A DNA stretch of 64,000 bases from positions 1,364,001 to 1,428,000 of the forward strand of contig CM065881.1 in assembly GCA_033439255.1 (NCBI GenBank). Reading direction: 5' to 3'. This DNA is from Hericium rajendrae. Its lineage: Eukaryota > Basidiomycota > Agaricomycetes > Russulales > Hericiaceae. This document shows, piece by piece, positions 9,398 to 19,196 of this stretch. The position numbers were made by a program, and so were the translations under genes. The first letter of the stretch is position 1. Each line of letters opens with the position of its first letter. The notes under the pieces were generated by a model. It was not told where the DNA came from and made no database searches. It worked only from the letters and a program-made list of their open reading frames with translations.

Positions 9398-11160
9398 ATG
9401 GATCCCACCAACCTGAAGAAGGGCCCGTCGCCCCACTACTCGCTCTACCAGCGCGAAGTGTTCCGCGCTGGCGGCGAAGAGGGCCGCCGTGCGTACACCC
9501 CACCGCCCATTCCTGCACACGACTGACGCGCCCCGCCGCAGTGCCGACGTTCTCCGTCCACGCGGAGGAGATGCCAGAGGAAACAAAGGCGACGCTGAGC
9601 AACCGCGGCTACTTCTACGCCAACTCGAACGCGGGGCTTGGGTGGACGGACAGGGCGAACCGCGACGCCTTTTTCCGCTGGCGCATCATCCCGCGCATGC
9701 TGGTGGACACGATGACGCGGGATCTGACCAGTGAGTTCATCGTCTTCTGTCGAGGAGGCGAGCCGCGCCTGACGTCATGTGTGTGCAGCTATCATCTTTG
9801 GGCACAAGATCCCGGCTCCGATCATGTTTGCGCCCATCGGGATCAACAAGTTTTACACCCCGCTCGGCGAGCTCGTCCCCGCCAAGATCGCTGGTGAACT
9901 GGGCATCCCGGTGCGCATCATCCTGCGTCGTCGTTCTGCTCCTCAGACTGACCTTGCTATTATGTAGTACGCGCTCTCAACCGCCTCGTCGAACTCGATC
10001 GAGAGCGTCGCGGCCGCGAACGATGAGGGCGCCGCGGTCAAGAACGAGAGCAACAGCGTGCACCTGTACAGCGGCCCGAACGGCGGGAACGCGCAGAGCC
10101 CGCGGTTTTTCCAGCTGTACATGGGCCACGACGACGAGATCGTGAGTGTTGTTCTCTTCGAACGCGGAGACGGCGCTGATGAGGCCGCAGACGATCAGCC
10201 TGCTCGAGCGCGCGTGGAAGAGCGGGTTCGACGTGTGCATGCTCACCGTCGACACCTGGCAGCTTGGCTGGCGGCCCACTGACATCAAGATCGCGAACTA
10301 CGTGTGCGTGCCGCATCTCGCGCCGTACTGTGCTCTTGTTTATTTTTCCCTCCAGGTTCTACTACCCCGGTGCGGTCGGCAACGAGGTCGGCGAGTCCGA
10401 CCCCGTGTTCATGCGCAAGCACGGCGACGAGTTCGAGAAAGATTCGGGCAAGTGGATCGACTCGTCGGTCTGGCACGGCAAAGCCCATACCTGGGCCAAG
10501 ATGCCCTGGTTGATCAAGGAGGCAAGTGCCCGCTCTTGACTGACAATGCTAGGTCACTCACCATATGTGCTGCAGTGGAAGCGCATCTCCGGCGGACGTC
10601 CCTTCGTGATAAAGGGCATCCAGAGTGTCGAGGATGCGCTCAAGGCCTACGAAGTCGGGTGCGAGGGCATCGTCGTGACGAATCACGCTGGCCGCCAGGT
10701 CGATGGCGCGGTCGGCAGTCTCGAGATGCTGCCTGAGATCGCCGAGGCCGTGGGCGACAGTGCGTGTTCTTCCCCTCTGTCGTGTCTTATTGGATCCGTT
10801 GACCATCCACGGGCATGCAGAAATGACGATCCTCTTCGACTCGGGCGTGCGCACCGGCTCGGATGTGTTCAAGGCGATCGCGCTCGGCGCCCATGCAGTC
10901 ATGGTCGGCCGCCTCTACGTCTGGGGCATGTCGCACGAGGGCGAGCACGGCTGCCGCCATGTCATGAAGTCCCTCCTCGCCGTACGTTCTTTGCTTTCTC
11001 TTTTTTTGTGTGTGCGCTGACATGATTCCAGGACCTCGACATTACTATGACAGTGGGAGGGTTCCGCTCCATCACGCAGGATGTGTACCGCAACAAGAAG
11101 GCGCTGCGGTACAACCCGTCTGGCGTCGCGCCTGGTCCTGATGAGCATGCTAGGCTGTAG
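9398..11160 (+). CDS. FMN-dependent alpha-hydroxy acid oxidase, lactate 2-monooxygenase-like (copy 1)
   Basis: Nine exons encode an FMN-dependent alpha-hydroxy acid dehydrogenase of the lactate 2-monooxygenase type, which would convert L-lactate and O2 to acetate, CO2 and water; the true substrate here is unproven. Visible family landmarks are the FMN-binding start PAPIMFAPIGINKFY, the block RFFQLYMGHDDEI, the motif LTVDTWQLGWRPTDI, the catalytic histidine in GIVVTNHAGRQVDG, and the phosphate-binding segment LFDSGVRTGSDVFKAIALGA followed by VMVGRLYVWG. It ends GPDEHARL with no clear targeting signal. The intron at 10522-10575 starts with GC instead of GT. It faces a close paralogue 256 bp downstream on the other strand. 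Confidence 0.85.
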
Positions 11161-11416
11161 GAAAGCCTTCGAGGGGTGTTGCAATATTTTCGAGGGTTCT
11201 TCGTCCGATATAGGAGTTGTATGAACTGTAATAGTATTTCTTTACTTTGAAATCAGTGCTTGGTTGTCCCCCTTGTCTAAAACCCTCCAAGTTGTCGTCA
11301 AAGTATATCGTGTCCAAGTAAGGTCTTTCGAACTGTAATAGTACAAATATTTACAGGTATAAGTCCGCTTCCGTTGTTGCTCTATTAATCGATGGAGGGC
11401 CTCGGAGTATTTATCC

Positions 11417-13243
11417 TCACAATTTTGCGTGTTCGTTTGCTCCCGGCGCGACACCCGATGGGTTGTACCTCAGTGCTTTCTTGTTGCGGTGCACATCGTC
11501 GGTGATGGACCGATATCCCGCAACGGTCATAGTAATATCCAGATCCTACTCTCGCTTATTAGCACTACACAAACCCCCTCATGAAACTAAATGTACACAC
11601 CGCGAGAAGTGACTTCATAACGTGCCGGCACCCCGCCTCACCTTCGTGCGACATGCCCCAGACGTACAGCCTGCCGACCATGACCGCATGCGCGCCAAGT
11701 GCGATTGCTTTGAACACATCCGACCCGGTGCGCACGCCCGAATCGAAGATAATTTTCATCTCTGCTTCCTCGTCAGCACCCGCATGCACGCCAGAGCAAC
11801 AGTATCAAAGCACGCACTGTCGCCCACGGCCTCGACGATCTCGGGCAAAACCTCGAGACTTCCGACCGCGCCGTCGACCTGGCGGCCGGCGTGGTTCGTC
11901 ACCACGATGCCCTCGCACCCGACTTCGTACGCCTTCAGTGCATCCTCCGCGCTCTGGATGCCTTTGATCACGAACGGGCGTCCGCCAGAGATGCGCTTCC
12001 ACTGCCGCGCAATGTCAGCGGCTTAGTCTTACCGGTATTTGGAGCGGAACACTTGCCTCCTTGATCAGCCAGGGCATCTTCGCCCACGTATGGGCCTTGC
12101 CATGCCACACGGACGAGTCGATCCACTTTCCCGAGTCCTTCTCCAGCTCTTGGCCGTGCTTCCGCATGAACACCGGGTCCGACGTGCCGACCTCATTGCC
12201 CACGGCGCCGGGATAGTAGAACCTGCAGAACCATCAACACACACATGAGGCTTTCAATGCGGACCACCAACACGTAGTTCGCGATGTTGATATCCGTCGG
12301 GCGCCATCCGAGCTGCCATGTGTCCACTGTGAGCATACACACGTCGAACCCGCTCTTCCACGCGCGCTCGAGCAGGCTGATCGTCTGCGCCCATCAGCAA
12401 TCAGGTTGTCAACGACGAACGTGCAGAATAAATGGAAGACTCACGATCTCGTCATCATGCCCCATGTACAGCTGGAAGAACCGCGGGCTAGTCGCGCCCC
12501 CGCCGTTCGGTCCCTTATAGTGATGCACGCGGTTGCTCTCGTTCTTGACCGACGCGCCGTGCTCATTCGCGCGCGCGACGGCCTCGATCGGCTGCGATGC
12601 CGCGGTGGACAGGCAGTACTGCGCGCGCGGCGCGTGAGCGCCGTGTCTCAGGGGCGGGTGAGGGACATACCGGGAGGCCCAGCTCCCCGGCGATCTTGGC
12701 TGGGATGAGCTCGCCGAGTGGCGAATAGAGCTTGTTGATGCCGATGGGCGCGAAGAGGATGGGCGCGGGGATGCGGTGGCCGAAGAGCTCCGCTGGAGGT
12801 ACGTTAGCAAATTCAACGTCGCAGGTGGAGGGCGCATGCGGACGTACTGGTTAGGTCGCGCGTGTTCGTGTCCACAAGCATTCGCGGGATAATGCGCCAC
12901 CGGAAGAACGCGTCCCTGCGTATCGCAGCACGGGTTCATCGGGCGATGCTAGGGCAGGCTTGGACTTGGCGTGCGCACCTGTTCGCTCTATCCGTCCAGC
13001 CGAGCCCTGCGTTCGAGTTCGCGTAGAAGTAGCCGCGGTTGGTCAGAGTGCTCTTTGTGGACTCGGCCAGCTCCTCTGGGTGGACTGAGAAGCTGGGGAC
13101 TGAGGTTGCAGTCAGCTCCAAGGACGCGCCGCTGAGATGCTCGAGGACGCACGCTGGCCTCGTTCACCGCCTGCGCGGAAGCACTCGCGCTGATACAGAG
13201 AGTAGTGGGGAGAGGGTCCTTGGGGCTTGTTAGTTGGGTCCAT
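11417..13243 (-). CDS. FMN-dependent alpha-hydroxy acid oxidase, lactate 2-monooxygenase-like (copy 2)
   Basis: A convergent paralogue of the gene at 9398-11160, with the same start (MDPTN) and all the same family blocks: PAPILFAPIGINKLY, RFFQLYMGHDDEI, TWQLGWRPTDINIANYVFYY, the catalytic histidine in VVTNHAGRQVDG, FDSGVRTGSDVFKAIALGA and a matching end (GANEHAKL). Nucleotide similarity is high in exons, roughly 85-90% where I aligned it, with stretches of more than 20 identical bases, while introns differ. Every copy 1 intron that I checked is also found here, including the GC-AG intron (12002-12056). Copy 2 has one extra intron (12916-12978) that splits the Arg codon in DRANR|DAFF, absent from copy 1. 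The ORF is intact, so both copies look functional. Confidence 0.85.
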
Positions 13244-13765
13244 GTTGGTTGAAACGTTGAAGTGCGATTTTGGTGTGGATGTATGTCAAATATGTGTCCC
13301 AGCACGTCCGTGGAGCGGATGAAGATGCACTAGATGCATCGACATCGTCACCGACGTCAATGCTCCATGGATATCCGAGTTAAAACGTGCTTGCGAGCGT
13401 CGTGATATGCCATGCTCCGTCTCATCTCCAGGCAAGAGAGCAAGAGGGACACTAACTGTAGGACTAGAAGAAGCTAAAGGATAGGTCAAAGTGACTCACG
13501 ATTGTTTGAAATACATTCAGGCTCGCAACAACTTGAAATCTTGAGCATCATCCAACTTTCCATCAATTGCACATCTCGCCAACGCTGCGAGCGGGCCGTG
13601 AGATGGTGGAATGACCTCTCTTCTATTGTTCCTGGCCAACCTGACCTCGCTGACGATGGTGGCGGACATCCGTATGGAAAAAAGCCGGATCCCTCTACGA
13701 CATTCAATAAATAAGTACGTCCAACTCAACGCCGTCTGACCTTCAACAAGACCACCGTCGTCAAC
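13244..13765. other. Divergent promoter region
   Basis: About 520 bp between the divergent starts of the second lactate 2-monooxygenase-like gene and the Gfo/Idh/MocA gene. No TATA box is obvious on either side; an A/T-rich stretch near 13700-13715 (CATTCAATAAATAAG) precedes the right-hand gene. No coding signal. Confidence 0.5.
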
Positions 13766-15309
13766 ATGTCTGCAGAGCAACCTTTGGTGTTCCGATGGGG
13801 AATCATCTCCAGTGGCTGGATTGCATCCCAATTCGTAAAGGTATGAGTCTTCCGAGCCTGATATACGGAATTGTGTTTTCTGACAGTCGATGACAGGATC
13901 TGTTAGAGGACCCGAAGACGTGCGGCCTTATGCAGAATTTCATTTCAGCTCACTGATCAAGTGGATTGTTTAGTCGCGATGTGCACGATGTTGTTCATAA
14001 AGTCGTTGCTGTGGGCTCTCGATCTACTGAGGGCGCACAGAAGTTCGTAGATACTCATGCCCCGGGAGATAAGACCGTCAAAGCGTACGGATCCTATGCG
14101 GAAGTGTACGCTGACCCTGTAAGTGATCTTGCGTTGATTCGTTCATCTGTTTACACTAAGAACCTTGATAAGGACGTCGACGCGGTCTATATTGGTACGT
14201 TGCTTGCTTGCAGTTGGGCCCCTGATACTATCACTTGTGCTGATGTCGACCTGGCTCCCAGGAACTCCCCACACACTCCATTACACGAACTCCAAGGACG
14301 CCATCCTGGCCAAGAAGCATGTCCTCGTCGAGAAGCCAGCAACCAGCAATGCAGCAGAGTGGCGCTCCCTAGTCACCCTTGCAAAGGAGAACAATGTCTT
14401 CCTCATGGAGGCGATGTGGACTTGCTTCCACCCTGCTGCACTGGCCGTCCGGCGCATCATTGACGAAGGAAAGCTCGGAGATATCGTCATGGTGCATGCC
14501 GACCTGTCAGGCGACTTCGATATAGACAGTGAGCCAGGCTTGCGATCCCTCAATCAACTGATTAGTTACATGGCATCCGTCTAGACATCCCCAAGACTCA
14601 TCGCATCCTCGATCCCCAATTGGGGGGAGGTGCTCTCCTGGATCTGTAAGACATCCTTGCCTCTTCTTGTAACTTTTCTGATTTTTGCTTAGCGGACCAT
14701 ACCCACTCGTCTGGGTTCGCGGTTTCCCGTTCTCTAACTTTGCTTCCTACTGACTTCCACCAGGCCATCATCGCTCTTTACGAGCATCCCGCCAACAAAG
14801 GCGCGCTGCCCTCTGTCTCCGCTTCCATGGTCAAAACGCCGCTCACAGGCGTAGACCGCACCTCTGCGTTCACGCTCACCTTCCCCGCGCTCGCCGCGCA
14901 GGCAACGCTCTCCTGCTCCATCAACCTGCCGTGCCCGAGCCCCGCCGCGACGCTCCGCTTCCGCAACGGCAACATTCTCATTCCCGCGCCACCGTACTGC
15001 CCGCGTGGATACACGGTGCAGTACTTCGACAAGCCCGGCAGCGGAAAGATCGTGCGCGAAGAGACTGTCACGCTCGACCACCCTGGGGGCGGATATCACT
15101 TTGAGGCGGATGAGGTCGCGCGGCGCGTCGCTGTGGGCGCGCTGGAGAGCGAGGTGTGGGGGCACGATAAGACGGCGCTGCAAATGTTTATTTTTGACGA
15201 GGTGCGTGGTGTGCGCTGCGTGGAGGTCTCTAATGGCTGATGTACTGCGTTGCAGGTGCGCCGTCAGGGCGACTACAAGCTGCCTGAGGGCGTTGAACAG
15301 GTTGTCTGA
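13766..15309 (+). CDS. Gfo/Idh/MocA oxidoreductase, dihydrodiol dehydrogenase / D-xylose dehydrogenase-like
   Basis: A multi-exon gene for an NAD(P)-dependent oxidoreductase of about 380 residues. The Rossmann motif is near the N-terminus (RWGIISSGWIASQFVKDL). The typical HKVVAVGSRSTEGAQKF block follows, then AVYIGTPHTLHYTNSKDAIL and the catalytic lysine motif VLVEKPATSN. Later conserved parts are FLMEAMWTCFHPA, LGGGALLDLGPYPLVW and the C-terminal sheet domain with PHPGGGYHFEADEVAR-like sequence. This pattern is that of dimeric dihydrodiol dehydrogenase and fungal NADP-dependent D-xylose 1-dehydrogenase; sequence alone does not separate the two. It ends DYKLPEGVEQVV and converges on the P450 gene with 171 bp between stops. 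Confidence 0.85.
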
Positions 15310-15480
15310 GTGAAGATGGACAATAATGAAGAAGCCCTGATCAACCGGATGTATAAGACGAGTCATGTGTATACAGAATCACTTCGGGAAATATACTAGT
15401 ATATAGCTGAAATGCCCACCATCAACCTAGATATGGTAATTTACAGGATAACAACAACAATAAGACAAATGCGAGCACTC

Positions 15481-17937
15481 CTACTCCACCTTCACTGGCC
15501 TAATGATCATAGGCAACTGGATGCCGCGCTCTTTCTGGCTCTTGACCGTAGGTCGCATCACGATATATATTTTGTACGAGATGTCTTCCTCCGGCACGCC
15601 GAGCTCGAACTCAAAGCTCCGGATAAGAGCGAATAACAGCGCTTTCATCCTAAAAACCACTATTGAGTTATGCTTCAAGGTCCACAACGGGAACTGGATA
15701 TACTCGGTAACGGCGAAGCGGTAGCCAATGCATGCGTGGGCACCGGAGATGAAGCTGAACAGGTTGCTGTAGATGCTGGGTATACTGTGAACCGCTTCAG
15801 GGAGTTCGGCCAGCCAGCGCTCCGGCCTGAAAAATGGTACGGGCATCGGCGTGCGTCAATGGCAGTTGTCTAAGAACATACTTAAACTTCGCGCCATCTT
15901 CACCCCATAGCTCCTTTGACGTGTTCAGCTTGTGGATGGGTATACCAATCCAGTCGCCCTTGCTGACCCTACACATACAGTGAGCCGCCCGTTCCTAGTC
16001 CATAGCCTATGGGCTTGCATACCTGATCTCGTGCCTACGGATACCGTCCCTTCCAACGACCGCCTCGTCGAGGGGTATCACCGTGTCCTCCGCCGCAATA
16101 CGCCCGGTCGACTGCACAGGCGGGTAGCACCGCAGGCTCTCGCGCACGACGGCGTCCAGGTACGGAAGCGCGTTGAGATCGTCCATCGTGGGGTTGTCTG
16201 TCGACTGGCCAAGCAGCTCGGCACGCAGCTTGATCTGCAGGGCGGGGTGCGTTGCCAGCGCGAAGAGCGCCCAGCTCGTGCCCGTACTGTCGCGCAAATT
16301 CAGCCTCAGCGCAAAGACATGGAGGGTAGATCTGGCGCTTCACCTCGTCGTTTCGTGCCCGGCAATGAGGAACGTGGGTACCTCTAAAGACGAAATGGGT
16401 CAGCACATGTGCGGCGGAGGAGCAAGCACGGCGCGACGCACGCGATAGCACATCCTGGTCGTCCATGCGCGTGCTCTCCGCGAGGTCCGGGGCCATGTTC
16501 GCCTTGATAAGCAGGCTGAGCAGATCGCGCCCGACGACGGCCGCGCCGGACTCGGCGCGCACGGCGGCCTTCTTTTCTGCGATGAGCGCGTTCCCGATGC
16601 GGCGCATCGTGCGCATGGCGTGGTACTGGTCGCGCTGCTCCGGGGTGGGCTGTTGGTGGCGGTGCACGTGTGAGGACTCGGATTTTGCCCAGAGAATGGA
16701 TGCGTGCGTGGACGTACGATGCGCCGGAGGATGGGAGCAAAGAACTTCAGGTTCGCGAAGAGGTTCTGGGGGTCGAAGGCGAAGACCTTGCTGACGGCTG
16801 CGTTGAGCTCGTTCGGGTTGTCCTCCGTGGCATGGAGCGCGTCAAATGAGTAGCCGAAGCCTTGTGTGAACCACGCATCTACAAGGATTCCAACAGCTAG
16901 GATACGGCAGCGCTTACCTGCCAGGCCTATAATGTCGAGGGTGACTTTGTTTAACCACGAGAAGATGTCGATGTCGATCTGTGTCTTTGCTTTCTTTCCG
17001 GATGCGGGGCTCTTAGCGTCAGCGAATTGAGCCCGCAAGACATCACAGAGCTAGGATGATTATTAGACTTGGCTGTCAATTAAGACTGAGACGGTTTCAT
17101 ACCTCTTGAGACTTTTGTACCATGATCGAGGTGAGCTCGCGAATTTGGACGGGGCCAAAAGCTGGGTTCTATGAGTTTTTTCAGCTTCACGCCAGCATGA
17201 AAGAGGTCGAACTTACCATCACTTTTCGCTGTCGTTCCAGAAAATGAAAAAGACTACACAGAAGAGACAAAATCACATCCCTACCTGATGCCTGTGCTTC
17301 GCACCTGAGAACCATATTAGATGGGCATAACGCACGATACAAGAAAACACACCCTCTGTAACAAGGAGTCCTACGGGGCGTCCGTATTTCAGTTTTATGA
17401 ACGAGGGAGGACACTGCATTATACATACCATCACCGACGATGGCACCCAGCATACATCGCAGCTCATCTGGTTTGGGAAACTCGTTCGGGTGGGACATGA
17501 CGTGCGACAGGGCTTTCGGGTCTGCGGTAAACAATTCATAATTCTGTAAATGATATCGCGCACAACACATCAGTCGACCATATCCAAATATCGTAGAATG
17601 AAGTCCCAGAGGTGACTGGTTTTCTGCCAACGGCGATTCCTAAGAATCAGGACAGAGAACTTACATTCAAGAACGACCGAAACGCGAATGTCTGGCCGTA
17701 TTCTTCTGACCAGTTCTCGATTATTTCAAGCGGCTCTCGGGTCTCCTTCATGTTGATGCTTCCGCTGATCCAACTAACAGATTTAGGGCCGGGAAGTACG
17801 TGTAAGGCCGATCGGTAGCCGTTGATGGCTTTCCGAGAGAACTGATATAATGCAGTCGCGACGATGCATGTTGCGGAGGTTAGTACGGCCGTGAGCAGAT
17901 ATTGAGGCAAGGAGCTGAGGGACACGTGGGGTGGCAT
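15481..17937 (-). CDS. Cytochrome P450 monooxygenase, microsomal type
   Basis: Many short introns interrupt a full-length fungal P450. An N-terminal membrane anchor ([20 protein letters not shown]) is followed by a proline-rich hinge (VLPGPKS). The I-helix oxygen-binding motif is LIAGHETT, the K-helix ExxR is in [14 protein letters not shown], the PERF-like motif is KFKPERW, and the heme loop is [10 protein letters not shown], with the cysteine as heme ligand. The usual arginine of FxxGxRxCxG is a histidine here, which occurs in some fungal families. Such enzymes sit in the endoplasmic reticulum and take electrons from P450 reductase. The substrate cannot be read from sequence. The ATG at 17937 lies 43 bp after a TATA box. 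Confidence 0.88.
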
Positions 17938-17979
17938 GCTGTGGGGTGGGTAAGTTGAACTGCTTGCTTCAGGTACCGG

Positions 17980-17986
17980 TTTTATA
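17980..17986 (-). promoter_or_regulatory. TATA box of the P450 gene
   Basis: Read on the minus strand, TATAAAA lies 43 bp before the ATG at 17937, in the setting CCGTATAAAACCGG. The short distance implies a short leader. Confidence 0.5.
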
Positions 17987-19129
17987 CGGAAGGAATAAGA
18001 GATGTATTGGGATGCAGAAGCGCTGATGCTGCGGAAAGTAGTAGACTAACTGATCTAGAACATAATACGTCACTTTTCACTGGCAATAAGGAGATTGATG
18101 GGGCGGCCTACGTCTGAACAGTGTCGGAACGCTATGTCACCGGAGCGATTTGATGACTGTGGATCTGCCGACCGTTGCTGGACAAGTTATGTACAAGTAT
18201 ACACAACACCTCCCTCCCTCGTTGTGTACTAGAGACTCGGTCACCAGTCTAGGACAGGCTCGGAGATGGCAATTAGCAGCGGGGGCGCTCCAGGTCTGTC
18301 CTCGAATAGATCGTATGTCGGGTAGAGGATAACATGCATTTATGACGATCACCGGTCATGCACATGCTCGAACTCGGCGACGTCCAGGAGCACGTAAGTA
18401 GCAACGGTGCGATGAGAAACTTATCGCCGGTTCCCTGCATAGTTCTGCACAGGCCCGCAGGTGCGCCAACCTGCCGGTAGCGCCGCGTCGTTGTCCCCCC
18501 GTGATCGCGACGCGTCGCTTTGCTTTCCCTTTCGCATCCGACTTTCCGACGCGTCGAGCCAGCACAAAAGATCATCTTGCGCCAGAAATTCCTCTCTATC
18601 TCTTCTCCAATATTATCATTGGTAGCCCAGTCGATTTTGAACCGGGTAAGCTCTGACACAGTATCACTCTTAAGTATTCATAAGCAAATGTGGTTCATCA
18701 TTTGCTGGCAACATACATAGGTCTGACTTTGACTTCATCATAGGCATACGGGCGACTTTCATGAGCTGATCCAATCGCACACCTCAAAGGATCAAGCTCC
18801 AATATTTAATGGCTTTTATTCATCTCCGATGCAACACTGCAATTCCGCAGGTCAGGGTAAGATGGATGGAATCACGGCTTGATGCGGATAGAACCGGGCG
18901 TATTCAAGGACTCACTGGCTGCAGCATTGACTGCCCCCAAACCTACGACAGCTCATCACCACACCTTTCTCTTAAGAAGTCCCACTTTGTAAAGCCACGC
19001 AACGTTGCAGACGACGTCAAAGAGCCCAGACTTGATCTGCAGCTGGATCATTGCCTGATAAGGAAAGTACAGAAGGTAGATGCATGACGTCAGGCTTGTT
19101 CGCTGCTGAAGACTGACCGTGACCCCAGA

Positions 19130-19136
19130 TATATAG
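19130..19136 (+). promoter_or_regulatory. TATA box of the glycogen debranching enzyme gene
   Basis: TATATAG lies 61 bp upstream of the ATG at 19197, followed by a C/T-rich leader (CATCTCCATCTCCATCTCCC). Confidence 0.4.
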
Positions 19137-19196
19137 ACAATTCCGACGTCTTCGAACGCATCTCCATCTCCATCTCCCTTCGTTCATTTCTCCGTC

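Larger units (their letters stand above)
17938..19196. other. Divergent intergenic region between P450 and glycogen debranching enzyme
   Basis: About 1.26 kb holding two opposite promoters, each with a TATA element near its gene. The middle has small ORFs in several frames without family features, and I see no repeat or RNA gene. Its length suggests regulated promoters. Confidence 0.55.

Noticed and set aside
17938-19196. Possible small gene in the P450-GDB1 gap
   Set aside because: ORFs of 60-130 aa in several frames but no conserved blocks or consistent splice sites; more likely promoter.
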